Below are positions 46,891 through 60,155 of a stretch of DNA of 64,000 nucleotides, piece after piece (positions within the stretch are counted from its first letter, which is position 1; the number at the start of each line of letters is the position of its first letter). The position numbers were made by a program, and so were the translations under genes. The stretch covers positions 19,480,501-19,544,500 of the forward strand of contig OY756958.1 of the NCBI GenBank assembly GCA_963580455.1, read 5' to 3'. The notes below the pieces were generated by a model. That model did no database searches and was not told where the DNA came from. It worked only from the letters and a program-made list of their open reading frames with translations. The stretch is from Euonymus europaeus (lineage: Eukaryota > Streptophyta > Magnoliopsida > Celastrales > Celastraceae).

Positions 46891-46930
46891 GCTAATAGGC
46901 TATCACAATACGTCTGTATATAGCAATTGT

Positions 46931-48305
46931 GTACCTGCATTTAGATGGGTCCTTAGAACAAATGCAATGAATGTGTTTTAGGGGAGAATAAATAATGTAT
47001 GAAAATGTGTGTTTTGATTGATGTGTTTGTATTGAAAAATGTGTCTTGATGATGTGACTATATATATTGAGAGATGTGTTTTGATGATGTAGATAGATAT
47101 GTGGCTTGATTTTTTGTAAAAAATATGAGACTTAGTATTAATTTTGGTGTAATTTTGTTGAAAAATGAATGATGGAATGAAAGAGTAGATGCGTGACAAA
47201 TATTAAGAGGAAAAAATATATAAAGATTTGTATTTTATTGATGTGATTACATTAAAAGACGTATTTGATTTACATGATCAATATGTGATTTAAGTTTTTG
47301 TTACACTAGTGTTGAACCCGTGTCTAAGCCACGGGAATTAATTGATTGTATGTATATATATCTAAATATTTGAAGATGTCGATAAAAAACTTTTAATTTT
47401 TTTTTTGGAAAATCGTTTCTTTCAAGCTACGAAATCATATATAATAATAAATTCTTAAATTTTATCTTTCAATCGCTCAGATAAGACTTTTATATAATTT
47501 GTATAGATTATATAGAATACATACAAAACAAAAAGGTAAATAAGAATATCTTAGAAACATACACTTTCAAACTGATTCAAAAATGATTTTTCCGTATGCA
47601 CCACATTGAAACAACCAAAAAGTAAAAAAAGAAACATTGAAAATTGAAAAGATTTAAGAGAAACTTCAATCAACTAAATAATCTGTTGCCCGAGCCTAGT
47701 AGTACTCCATTGTCAAAGTCAAAGATATTATATGCTTCATATCCACGGATTCATCGCACACTCTTTCTCTCAACCATCATTTTTCATGGTTCAGAATCAT
47801 AATTCATGACTGTTTCTCTGACTATTTTATTACTCTCTGTACAGGACGTGGATACGATATTCTATTATTTTTGCAATTAAAGTAAAGTAAGGGAAGATCC
47901 TAATAATTTATATGGAAGAGGTAGATTCATGAACCCATGCATGAATTATTCCTACATTCTTATATTACTTATTATAGAAATTTCATGTGACGATGTTAGA
48001 GTGATCCATTTGTTAAGGTGGTATTCAACCAAAACTTTATTTTAAAAATTACGATAGGTATCTCTATTTGCCTTATTTTGTCTAATTTCCCATTGTTAAG
48101 CGCCAATGCTTTAAAGTTGGAGCCTTGCTGCACATCCCAACCAGATAACGGAGCTGTCACAATCGGGAAACATCGTTCTGATCGTTAGGTGGGACTTATT
48201 TTATGTGGCGCAGTATTTCACACTTCATCTCTTTCGCCTTATTACAAATTGACTTCAATTGATGACAGTTTGTCTGTCGCTCTTCCGGAGCAAACAAGTG
48301 AAAGA
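46931..48305. other. Upstream region of BGAL9
   Basis: No coding sequence recognised. A possible Helitron end is at 47306-47335. The last 200 bp before the BGAL9 start code are less AT-rich and probably contain its promoter and leader; no distinct TATA box was chosen. Confidence 0.4.
47306..47335 (-). mobile_element. Helitron-like 3-prime terminus
   Basis: Read on the minus strand: hairpin CCCGTG..CACGGG with a 7-nt loop, then TTCAACA, CTAG and a host T. This fits the hairpin plus CTRR/T rule for Helitron 3-prime ends and resembles the weaker terminus at 25350. The 5-prime end was not found. Confidence 0.42.
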
Positions 48306-51300
48306 ATGGGTGAGAAGAGGGCTCTGCTTCAATGTCTGTCTCTGTGTCTGGTGATTCAACTGTCATTCGTGGTGGTGTCGCTCGGCAACTATTTCAAGCC
48401 GTTCAACGTGACTTACGACCACAGGGCGCTCATCATCGGCGGCAAGCGCCGTATGCTCATATCTGCCGGCATCCACTACCCCCGCGCCACTCACGAGGTA
48501 TCCACTTTTCCTGCTTAAAGACTCAGTGGACTTATAGTTTCCTTTCTATGAAATTATCGTCATACAGCTTGATTTTCATTCTTGGATTTGTCGAATTCAT
48601 GGAAATTTATTATTTGAATTATTGAGAATAGCGGAGGATTAAATGGTTAAGATTGATTAAAGAATGGTGAAAAAGAGAGTAAAGGGATAGATTGATGATC
48701 TTTAAGGTTCAGGAAAGGGAAGGGGATCATGGGAAAGGGGGCGGAATCTTCTACAAATGAACCTGTATATATGTCCTTCTAGCATTTTATATTGTATTTT
48801 CACTTCCTGTTTATTAGAGACCAAATAATGTGGTTTTCTTCATATTTACATATTTGGCACTTTCAAGTATTTAAATATTTCTCAAACAAGCACTCATTCT
48901 TTTGCCCCCAAACTAATAGAGTGAGATATCTTTCATCATTGCATAATGATGAGATCCGATTTTTCAATGTCTTAATATTTTCAGTTGAGTTAAAAATTTA
49001 TCTTTTTTTGGAAAATTAGACTCAAGTCTTAATTTAGTAAAAGGAAAACTAGACTTTTTTTTTTAAGGTTAATTGATTGAATTAAGGAAAAAACTTAAAA
49101 TTATAAATGTGGCATTGTTATTCCAATCAAATATGACTAAAGCTGTGGATGCTTTTGACTTTCGATTGAGGTGACGCAGGTGGCGTTGGAATCGTGAGGC
49201 CGAGATGAATCCAATGCTACTAGCTTTGCCAAGATTCGACATCAAAAATTTTCAGATCGAGGCAAAACATCTGGAACGCATTTTGCCTCGATCCGACTGT
49301 TTCTGACGAGGAATTGAGGTGAGGCCGGCGGGGTTGAAATCGTCAGGTTGAGATGAGTCTAACGCCATTGGCCTTGTCAAGTTCCGATATCAAAAATTGT
49401 CGTATCGAGGCAAAATAGTCGGCAATGGCCGAGTTTTACCTTGATCTGGATGTTTGGCGATGGATTAAGGCAAGATCAGTGGCGTTGGATTTGTATTGGT
49501 TGAGCGATTCAAAGGTCACTAGCCTCGCCTCAATCAGCCACTGGAAAGTGATTACTCGGTTAAAACTTTTTTTTGGAGATTCCACAGAGAAAAGTGTTTT
49601 CTACAGAGAAAAACAACATTGTAGAATTTATGATGATATTATTGGCCCATTATCTAGGCCTTGCTTTGAGTACTTCAAATAGTAATAATTTGTTGGGTTT
49701 AGCGAATCCAAACTTTCGGGTTCATCACTTGGAACATAAGGTTTTAATAGTTAATCTTTTGATATGTTGAATAGAGAAAAAATGGCTATACATGGAATGA
49801 CAGTTATAACAAATTTTTGAATGTTTGAACCCTAGTGTTTAGGGTACTTGAGCCTGTTAGAGTTTAGTAGTTAGGATCCTAGGGTGTAGCATTTGTGACA
49901 TTTAAGATTTTAGTTGTGAATCCGTTAGGGCTTAGCGAATTCGAGCCTTGAGATTCATCATTTGAGACATAGGGTTTTATTAGTGAATTTGAGTTTTGGG
50001 TCTATTGTTTAGAGAAAAAGAAATTTTATAGAGAAATGAATTCTACTGTTCTACAGAGAAATATAGGTTATAAAGAAAAAAAGAGTTATGCACTCGTAGT
50101 AAAATAAAAACTGTGATTTCATATTTTTTGGCATAACTTTTCTTTCGGAACCTTGGGACAAATGGTTTTAGTAGTGAATCCAAGCTTTGGGTTTGTTGTA
50201 CAGAGAAAACGAGATTTTATAGAGAAAAAATGATTTTAAAGATAAATAAAAGTTATACAGGGAAAAAGAGTTCTAAAACTACGATTTCATATTTTTTTGC
50301 CTAACTTTTTCGTTTGACCACCAAAATGATCGCCACTGGTCTTAAAAAGAAGTGCAACTGCGAGAAGAGTAAAACCTGACGTATGGCAGCTAGAATGGAG
50401 GTTTAACGCCATCGGAAAGCCACCGCGAAGCGCCAGCTACACCGGGAAACTTCTTTTTGTTGCTGTGGTTGTTTATGATGTTGGATTGAGGAGAGGTTGG
50501 TGGCGTTGAAATTGTCTAGTTGATACGAATTTAAGGCCATTGGTCTCGCTTCAATCCGATCTCGGAAGCGGTCGGATCCAGGCAAAACATGTTTAGAACT
50601 CCGAAATGCATTTTTTGCCGATTTGGCCATCTTCAACATTTGATTGACGCGAGACTGGTGGCATTTGACTCCTCTTGGTGATATGTTTCCAACGGCGGTG
50701 GTCTCGCTTTGATCGGATGTCGGGAGGGGGCGATATGGTTGTCGAAGACGAAGACGCGAAATTCACATATAATGGATGAGAGGGGTAGTTTCTATAGTTT
50801 GATAATTTTGTCCTTATTTCTAAGTTTTTAAATGGGGTGGACCTCCTAAGATTGAATATCATTATGTTCTTATAATAATAGGAAAGTTTAGTCTGTAGCT
50901 ATGATACTTGGACTCTTCAATATACGCTGCCATACCTGTGTCGACACGACATGGGTATGGGATCCATTTCGGATCCTCCAAATGTTTTTTAGACACGTCT
51001 TGCTTTTTCCTTGCTATGATTCTACTCGTCAAATGTAAAGACTCAATTAGGGAGACAATTTTATGACTTTGTCCCAATTCTTCTATATGTAAGAGTTAGT
51101 TATATTCTTGAAGTGCGTGTAAAAACTATTTAAGTTATTAGTTGATAAGATTAGTAAACTTCATTTGATAAAATAAATAACGTATACAAAATCGGAAAAT
51201 CAATACAAAATTACATTAATATTTTTATATAATAATCATAACACATTAAAGAATAAAAAAATAAAAAATTAATGTACCCACGTACCCGTATCTTCGTTTT

Positions 51301-54300
51301 GGACGGTATCCACATACTCGTATCCAAGTTTTTGTACGGTGCCCATGTACCAGCCAATTTTCATATTGAAGAACTGACAGTCAGGTATGTGTATCCGTAT
51401 CCGACACCCATACCCGAGACTAGGTATTATAGGTCTGTAGCCATAACAAGCATGTAGCATGTAGACATTTTATTGACTAGACAACATCATGAAGAGATAA
51501 TGGTTACTCAAATGCAGTTGAATTTATTGCAACGATTACAGGAGGCCATATTTGAATAGGTTAATTCAAGGCCCAGGAGATCAAAACCCCCAGGATTTAT
51601 CTGATGCTTCCTGAACATCGCAGTGATAACAAGAAACTCAGCATGTTAAGGGGTCAACAGTAGCTTTCGGAGACGATTTAGATCAGTAATGATGCAAACT
51701 GCAATGAAATAAAGAGAGAGGAGGTATGGGTGTGAAATGAGTAAAAGGTGCAGCATTTGTAGGTCTTGCAAGGGCAGACTTAATTTGTTATAACTTCATT
51801 TTTTGTGAAGGCAATTCAGATTGAGGTTAATGCGGGGACTTGAAAACACGTGATCCCCTACTTTAAAGACACAAAGAAGTGTACAAGTCTTCTCTCTTTT
51901 CCTTTCCCTTATTTTGCCTTAGGTCTTTTTTGTATTTCTTATCCTGTACCTACAAGGAAATGGGCAACGGCCATCAGATTTTTTTGTTGTTTCTTGGCCC
52001 GTCTTATGTGAGCCATCCTTTGCGTTATGTTTTCTGAGGTTGTGGTTCGAATAAAAGACACTTGATTCTGATCCCAATATAATCTGATTATTCTTTATTC
52101 CTTAAAAAAGTGTGCCGTGACGTCTTTAGAATATGTAATCTTTATGAACCAAATTGTTTACAACTTATAAGTTTATGATTATTGCTCTTATGTGTTACTT
52201 GTCAAGTCATTGAACTATTAATCCCTCATGGTAACAGATGTGGCATGATCTCATTGCGAAGAGTAAAGAAGGTGGGGCAGATGTTATTGAAACATATGCA
52301 TTTTGGAATGGACATGAGCCAGTTAGAGGAGAGGTATGATAACTTCTTGGCACACCTAGTCTGAGGATAGCAGCATTGCATGTCTGGTCTAAGAAGACAT
52401 TTTTTCAGCTAATATTTTAATGTTTTGTTTAAACTTCTTGTTCAGTACAACTTCGAAGGAAGATATGACATTGTGAAGTTTGTGAAGCTAGTGGGTGCAA
52501 GTGGGCTCTTCCTCCATCTTCGCATAGGTCCTTATGTCTGTGCTGAATGGAATTTCGGGTCTAACCATCTGTGCTCATCTCTCTTTTAGCCGTTTCTCTT
52601 TAATTACAACTGCAGTGACGGTTTATTTTAAGGTTTACATTATTGATAATACATTAAATGCATTATTATTCTCTGTGTTCGCTTCTAGATGCTTGCACTT
52701 GGGATCTGCTGGTGCTTGCAACGAGTTAATTTTGCAAGAAATTGTTAATATCTTGCTATTGATAGATAAGCAAGAATATTGGTTCAGCTTTTACCATACC
52801 TGAAAAAATTTGGGTCTCTGCTCTTTGTGTTACTGTTGATAACACTAGTAATGGTTCTCTGAATACAGGACTACTTTTCAATGTGTCTAGCATGCACACC
52901 TTCTTAATCAATATTTTTTGCCTTTCAAATGGTAGAAAAATTTCATCAAAAAAGGTACAAAGGGAGCGACTTCCAAGCACAAACAACTGAAAAAGAATCA
53001 AAGAGTAATTGAATGTCGAACGTTGAACAGCACTTCTTCATCAACATTGTTTTTCCCATTAAACCAAAAGACAGTACGACTAGGTTGTTTCTTCTTGATC
53101 ATCTATTTCTGGTTTGTCCCTCCAAATAAATCGACAATGCATTGTGATTCAAATCCACTCTCTCTTGTGGTGTTTGTATGCCAGTTTTCACAAATATCAG
53201 TTATTATATGTTATTACCCCCGGTGTGGCTGATACGAGAGCCATCAATTTTTCCTCTGTTATTAATCCTATCATAACTGGATCTTGCAGGGGGTTTCCAG
53301 TGTGGCTGCGCGATGTCCCTGGCATAGAATTTCGAACGAACAATGTGCCATTTAAGGTATAATACTCATATAGTCATACGAGCGGAGCACCTATGCTCCG
53401 AAATTTATGTTGTTCATTTTATTTATTTCAAGCTGAGATATTATGATTGTTAAGGTAGTTTCATTTAGTTTTAAGAATATTTATATTTTACAGCCTCTCC
53501 TATACATAATGTGGGGTAAGATTTGTGTAGATCTTGCATGTCCTTGATCCCAGCCACTGCGGAAGCCTTCTGCATGGGTTTGTTTACCTTTACAGTGTAA
53601 ATCCTTGGAGTAATGTGGATGTGCCAGCATTCTAGGCTTAACATTTCCATATAAGAGGCATGGGATGGAATCTTTAAGTACGGTAGCAAGTTTTTTTACT
53701 TTTATTCATAAAGTGATGGCAGTGGAAGCTTTTCATTTATTCTTTTCTTAATTCTAGTACAATACGATTGTTGATAGATCTATTTATAAGAGAGATGAAG
53801 GGCATGCCAAGCAATTCATGCAACACCAAGTGGCTTAAGGTCTTCACCCTTTCACTGAAGTCGGCCTTTTAATAGCCAAGATAACTATAACTGAATCTAG
53901 CAGGTTGATGGTAACTCACATTGTCCGCTAGCCAGCTAATGATGGATATCATTAATTGTAGAAGGTTGTGGGGGAAATACTTTCTTTTTTTTCTTCACCC
54001 TTATCCATAAAGTTCTTTTCAGGAAAAATGCTTATATTGTCCTTAAATTTTTTAAAAACCTTCTACCTACCAGAAAATTGTCATAAGCAGGCTAAAGTTA
54101 CTTTAATAAATTTTTTTGATGACCTGAATCCAATGTGTTTTCATTGGAGTTTTCGAAGGGATAAAAGTGGCTTTTTATGTTTTTTTTTTTCCTTCAAGGG
54201 ATCTCACAAAAGATTAATGTGGCCATTTTTTGTTGTACTGGATTCTATGAGGCGCTGTTTGGTGAATGAGAAAAACATAATGACAATGTACTTATCATCA

Positions 54301-57300
54301 GGCAGCTAAACTTAAGCAATAATCTCATTTTTCTTTCCGGTATAACCCAGGCCATCATTGGATGTAATTTCTTTCCCAGCCAGGTCATTTCTTTTATTCT
54401 TCCTGTTGGGGTTGGGGTGTCTTCTCAAAGTTAATTTTTGCCTTCTGATTTTTCCCTAGAAAGGAGATGATCATTATGTACATGCTTTATATTTTGGAAG
54501 CTGTTGTAAGAATCTTTCTTGGACGTTGTATTCAGTACTGGGTCATCCATATCTGATTGACATTAAATTTTGTTTGGAGATCATGACATCTCAGTAATAT
54601 TTCATTCTTACAGGAGGAGATGCAGCGATTTGTGAAAAAAATGGTGGATCTGATGCGAGAAGAAATGCTATTTTCTTGGCAAGGTGGCCCGATCATTATG
54701 TTGCAGGTTGTAAGCGAATTTGAAACTCAATAATGTACATAACTTTCTAAGTTGAGTCTTAAGGCTGCTTCAGAGTGCAAAGTCTTGGGAGGTCAAATTG
54801 GAATCGAATTCACATTCTTCTGATAGTCTCATGTCTGGGATCTTTGAGTGATGATGGATCTCTTAAGAAGAATAATGGGAATTGCCCATACTAAGGGTAT
54901 CATACCCCTTTCAATAATTCAATGGGAGATTCTCATCCTCATGTCTCCCAAATTGCATTAGGCGGGGGGGGGGGGGGGGGGGGGGGTGGGTGGGTGGGTG
55001 GGTTCCTTTATTCATACTTTGCAACCACGAGAGTCCCCAAACCATAATCATCATGCTGTCATATTTCTCAAGAGACGTCATATGGCCAAGCATTGATACA
55101 TATTCCAATCTCCTCCCAATTCTATGCACATCTAATGCTGGAATTAAAATTGTTCTCGTCGCACACTCTATAACCATATTCATTATCAGATTGAGAATGA
55201 GTATGGAAACATTGAAGGCTCATATGGCCCGAGTGGGAAGGCTTATGTTAAATGGGCTGCTGGGATGGCAAAGGGGCTTCGTGCTGGGGTTCCATGGGTG
55301 ATGTGCAAGCAGACGGATGCTCCAGATGATGTTGTAAGAACTTTTTTTATTATATTACGTCTTTCAAATTCTTCAAACTAATATTCTCGTGTAATTAATG
55401 GCCACTGAAGCCTTTTATCGTCAGTAAAAAGAAACCTATTTTTTTTTTTAGGTTTGACTATGAAATTCACTGTTTTTTGTAGTTTTGAATGATCTGTCAG
55501 AATTCTGAGATCTTTTGTTTCTTCTCTTATACAGATTGATGCCTGCAATGATTATTATTGTGATGGTTATAAGCCAAATTCCTATAACAAACCGACACTT
55601 TGGACAGAGAATTGGGATGGATGGTATGGCTATGCCAATGTACCACATACAACTATTGCTATCTGCAATTCTTTACCATTAAATTTGGTTACGTGATTGA
55701 TCTGCGATGCATGTGTATAACTCTATATAGCATGTTTATTGGCATTGGGCAGTGTGAAGATTGAAGAATGCTGTGTTTAGAAGAAAGAACTCTCTGATTT
55801 TCTTTCCTTCCCTTAAGAATAACTCATTAATGCTACTGCATGCTGGATAACTGTTAAGTTCGTTCATTTTTATTGAAAATCCTCATCTATCATTTTCTAT
55901 TAGTTCGCACTGATGAGTTAGTGTACTAATCTATCATAACATTTTGTCTTTCAGTGCCTAGTAACTTATGGATGTTTGTCTGTTATAATACATCAACCAA
56001 TTGAAAGTATTTTTAATTCCAATCTGTGCTTGCTGTTAACCTTTGAATCTGTAGTGCTGCAAATTAATAGTAATGGCTTCACATATAAGCTTATGACCGC
56101 TGAATTAAAATTTTAGATTTATGTTTTGAAGGTATACATCTTGGGGTGACAGTTTGCCCCATAGGCCAGTTGAGGACCTTGCATTCGCTGTTGCACGCTT
56201 TTTCCAACGCGGAGGGAGCTTTCAGAATTACTATATGGTACTGCACATAACTGAAAAAAGATTTAGATTGCATGAAATTTTCATGAAAAAGTTTCGTTCT
56301 TTCATAAATTGCATGAGATAGCATTTGTAGTTTCTTGGTATTGTCAATTTGATTGATAGAAATTCTTTTGGGAATTTTTTTTAAGGTTGAAATTTCAGTT
56401 TTATGGCAAATTTACTTTCATTTTCTTGAAAAAAATGTGGTTGAACCTTTCTCACTGAAAAGCCATAACAGTTCTTATCATTTACAAATTTTTTCAAAGC
56501 AATCGAAGTTTACTTATCAAAAAAAAAAGTAGTCAAAGTTTTCTGATTCTTCTCCATCTTTATTTTCCTCTTGCCAGAGGAGGAAGTTGTAATAAGTTTG
56601 AAACTAGTAGCGAACTAGAGTCTAGTGCCATCATTGACATCTCAAAGGGTTGGGTAAAACTAGGACGATGGTTCTTATAATTGGCTAAAAGAGACACAAA
56701 TAAGAAGTATGTTCCATATTTTTTTTGGGAGATAATAAATTACATGCACACTAGAAAATACATAAAGTGATTTATATCAGATCTACTTAACATTTAGCTT
56801 AATGTCAGCTAATATAGACATACTGGATTGATGAGCCTGCTGCATGGTTGCAGTTCTTTGGTGGAACAAACTTTGGTCGGACTTCTGGGGGACCATTCTA
56901 CATTACTAGTTATGATTATGACGCTCCGATTGATGAATATGGTAGGTAAAACTGGACAGGAGCAAAAAGTTTGTGCAGATTTTGCAAACATTACTGTTTC
57001 TGGCACGACTATCTTGTATATTATAGCCTGTAGTTGTATCAACAAATTAATCCCAAGATTTTGATTCAGGTTCTGTCTATTTCTGTCTCTCTGTTATATA
57101 GGTTTACTGAATGAACCTAAATGGGGGCATTTGAAAGATCTGCATGCTGCAATAAAGCTTTGCGAACCTGCTTTAGTAGCTGTTGATTCACCTCAATACA
57201 TAAAATTAGGCTCAAAGCAGGAGGTACGTGATTTCCTTGAAGTTTTCTGTTGTCCTGCGTTGACTTAGCCATGAATTGGAATGTCTTCTTGGCTTGATGT

Positions 57301-60155
57301 TTTTGGACGTTCATTTCAAAGGACTTCAATTTCTTCCATTGGAACATCTAATGTGCTCAATTGAAGTGCTATTAGTAAGATTCCACCTAGAAGACTTTCC
57401 GGAAGAATGGTTCTGCCATTCTGGATTGATTCTATCATCTCAAATGCTGAGATTCAAAAGCGTGATTGACCTTACAATTAAAAATGTATATTTGGGGTTC
57501 CGTTTTTGACCACCCGAACGCAATTAATTGCATTCTACCTGTGATTTCAGAGTGCAAAATCTGTTTGGTATTACTTTATGGGAAGTTGTGCTGCATCAAA
57601 TTGTGGTCCATGAAGAAGCACCTAGGAGGTGCTTTTTGCCTAGACGTAGTTGTTGTGTTCGAATCAATGAGGGAAAAATTACGTAAATAACACCGAAGTT
57701 CCAATTATACCCTGTCATTTTTTTTGTAGAAATCCTCCTACAAAAGAGGTGCCCAGTCGTGCGAGTACCTAAAAAATGCCGAACTCGCCACCATATTCCG
57801 AGTAAACTCTCTTCTATATATATATAAGTATAGATATCATTCAACAGAGCAAGTTTCTGTGCTAAACATCCTAGGAATTGAATTTTTAAAGGGTTTTACT
57901 TTTACCAATCCAACATCTTGTCTGTGATGTGGATGCTCTGGATTGAGAGGATTAACAGAATCTTCAACAACAAGAAACCTTCTGTAGGCAGTTTCAAATA
58001 AGTTTGTTTGAATGCCTTACGTTTTGGAGTTTGTCTTTTTCACGGAGTGTCTTTGACCATATGAATCTTGTTCCCTTGTAGGTCCTTGAATAAAATTCTT
58101 TTCCTTTCAAAAAAAGAAGCAATCCAACATCTTGCTGTAATTTCCTTTTTCTGGCATTCCCAACCTCAATCTGAAAGTTAGGTAACCAGGGATTCCTTCT
58201 TTCCAGATGTCTATCCAAAATCATACTCCTTGAGAATCCTGAGATATTTACCACCACGGCTTCTCTAAAAAAAAAGAAAAAAAAGAGGTTCTTTAGAGAA
58301 TCTCCTGACATATATTTTTTTATGAAAAACCAATAAATTTTATGTCCAAGCCTCCTTTTACATTAGAATTTTTATAATGTCCCATAAAAACAAGATGAGA
58401 ATTTGTGATCAAGTTCCAATTCCAAATCCTTGTCGTTGAAGGAAACCGAAACGATTCTCCATGCAGTAGAAGGAAAACTGAATCCTGTAATGAAAGTCTG
58501 AATCAATTTCCTAAACTTATAAATACACAGGCTTGCACACAAACGTATAGCATCCAGAATAACCTTTGCTTCCAACTCTTTATTCCGTTAGTGTAAGCAA
58601 GCTCAAGTTTCTTCCGCTTCAAACAACAAGAGGAGAATGAGAAATCATGCTGAGAGCAACAACATGAGCAAGCGAAAGGGATCCACCAATAACTCGTTGT
58701 GGAGGAATCCGTATAAATGACAATTATATGGCCCCATGCACCCGCAACCATGGAGACCCTTCAGATCTTCATCGGCGACACGGTTCTGATCAGAGGCAAG
58801 AAGAGAGACACTCTGCAACGTCAATGCCGACGAATCTTGTGAGGATTTCAAGATAAGGATGAATAGGGTTGTGAGGTCGAATTGCTTTAATTATGTTTAC
58901 AGATTGACAATAATGATCTTATGTTGTGGAAACAAGGCCTTTGAATGAAAATTTGTTATCGGATGATATTTCCTTGCATTGAAGTAGAGAAATTACTATT
59001 CAATTCCAGTCAATCTAATTTGCTACATTGTACAAAGCATAACTGGTTTGTTTCTATCTATCGTCTTACACCCTTTTATTTATTTAAGATATGTTCTGTA
59101 TATTCCATATCGTGATAGGAATGAAACAGTTTTATCATTTAAGGTTGAGAAAATAAGCCTTTTCTTTGTGGGTGATTAATTATGATTTATACTTTTTTGT
59201 TATGCAGAGTTTTCCTTCTGATAGTTTGGAGTTCGGTTTGAAAGCTGACAGTTTTATGCATACAGGCACATGTTTATGGTGTAGATGTTCATTCTGAAGG
59301 TCTGAACTTGACTCATTTTGGAACTAAAAGCATCTGCTCTGCATTTCTTGCCAATATTAATGAACATAAGTCAGCTTCAGTGACATTTCTTGGTCAATCA
59401 TATACTTTACCGCCATGGTCAGTGAGTATACTACCAGATTGCAGGAACACGGTATTCAACACTGCTAAGGTTTGCTTTTGAAGCTTGTACCTAAAAGAAA
59501 GGCTTTATTAGCAATTGGTCTACATTTGGCCAAACCTTTTCCATAACGATGCAATAAATAGATAACTTTTTGTTTCACTTAGACTTGCTATGACTGCTCC
59601 AAGTATGTGTTTTAAAATGTTTGAATATGTGCGTACATGTACAACCATTTAAACCATGTTCAGTTAAATTCATTCTTTTTTCCAGATAGATGCTCTGAGA
59701 AAGTTCAAATAGTGGCATTCTTGTTTGGTTTGAAAGACGAATATAAATATTTAATTTTCCATTTTTACTTCCTCATTTTGGAATTTTGTTTAGGGTTTAG
59801 GAATGTTGAATGGCCATTGCCTCTGTAGTTGGTTTGTGTTCCCAGCATGTCCTCTTGGGTAAGAAATGACTTTCAGGCTCAAACCTTGATCTTGCCTCTG
59901 TCTCTTTCCTCTGTTTGAGCAGGTTGGGGTGCAAACTTCCATAAAAACAGTTGAGGTTGCTTTGCCTCTTCTTCTAAAAATTCCTGTTTTGCGTCAAACT
60001 GTGGATCATGATGACACTTCCTACTCCTCGAAATCCTGGATGGCTTTAAGAGAGCCAATTGATATCTGGAGTGAGGACAACTTTACAGCACAAGGCTTCT
60101 TGGAGCATTTGAATGTGACAAAAGACCGTTCTGATTATCTATGGCACTTTACCAG
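48306..60155 (+). CDS. BGAL9: Beta-galactosidase, GH35, BGAL9-type (3-prime partial)
   Basis: Twelve exons join in frame: 48306..48497, 52238..52333, 52446..52558, 53290..53356, 54614..54706, 55190..55333, 55535..55623, 56132..56237, 56854..56941, 57102..57223, 59266..59469 and 59923..60155, giving 515 codons plus two bases. Residues 1-26 form a signal peptide ([18 protein letters not shown]), so the enzyme is secreted to the cell wall. The GH35 signature [15 protein letters not shown] contains the acid/base Glu, and [10 protein letters not shown] the nucleophile Glu. Later blocks ([73 protein letters not shown]) match Arabidopsis BGAL9 as I recall it. No stop or frameshift was seen. The next expected exon (after DYLWHFTR) and the C-terminal lectin domain are not found before 64000; either intron 12 exceeds 3.8 kb or the gene is broken. 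Confidence 0.93.
49140..50800. repeat. Degenerate repeat region in BGAL9 intron 1
   Basis: Phrases of one roughly 130-bp motif (GTGGCGTTGGAATCGT, then TCGAGGCAAAACAT-like sequence) occur about three times in 49165-49555 and twice more in 50470-50720. Between them 49560-50330 carries repeated TACAGAGAAAAA and TTAGCGAATCCAA phrases. It looks like one decayed element of unknown class. Confidence 0.55.
50899..51432. mobile_element. hAT-type MITE with exact 8-bp duplication in BGAL9 intron 1
   Basis: Ends CTATGATACTTGGACTC and, inverted, CTATAATACCTAGTCTC match at 13 of 17 positions. The element is flanked by identical GTCTGTAG octamers (50891-50898 and 51433-51440). Length is 534 bp, non-coding. 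An 8-bp duplication indicates the hAT superfamily; extension by one matching C leaves a 9-bp MULE reading possible. Confidence 0.8.
54964..55002. repeat. Poly(G) run with GGGT repeats in BGAL9 intron 5
   Basis: About 23 consecutive G followed by four GGGT units on the coding strand. It is strongly G-quadruplex-prone; the exact G count may be an assembly estimate. Confidence 0.9.
57905..58116 (+). mobile_element. Possible LINE 3-prime fragment in BGAL9 intron 10
   Basis: The + frame near 57930 reads [20 protein letters not shown], which has the W-x-x-R-x-x-R-I-F pattern of the plant LINE zf-RVT end. An A-run follows at 58109-58116. It is short and decayed. Confidence 0.4.
58660..58885 (+). 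pseudogene. CDC48 (AAA ATPase) N-domain fragment
   Basis: Across two small frameshifts and one TAA the + strand reads [42 protein letters not shown], then [20 protein letters not shown] and RSN. This is the order of the CDC48 N-domain (LVV(D/E)EA, HP.TME.LQ.FRGDT.L.KGKKR, IRMNKVVRSN in the family). Homology stops after RSN. It sits in BGAL9 intron 10 in sense orientation and cannot encode protein. Confidence 0.8.

Larger units (their letters stand above)
42635..46930 (-). mobile_element. Nearly full-length FAR1-OTU MULE
   Basis: The left end TGGCTATTGCTAAATACAGG and the inverted right end ACAATTGCTATATACAGACG share ATTGCT(A/T)(A/T)ATACA, a plausible MULE inverted repeat. A transposase gene on the minus strand fills 43088-46081. 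Behind its start codon is a 96-bp tandem array (46241-46713). A block of about 180 bp occurs in the same orientation at both ends (42635-42815 and 46714-46890). No exact 9-bp target duplication was found, so the outer borders are provisional. Confidence 0.72.

Noticed and set aside
57990..58311. 105-codon minus frame in BGAL9 intron 10
   Set aside because: No recognisable domain; the + strand reading as a LINE end is more convincing.
58372..58851. Minus-strand frames around 58.4-58.9 kb
   Set aside because: Antisense to the CDC48 fragment and AT-rich intron DNA.
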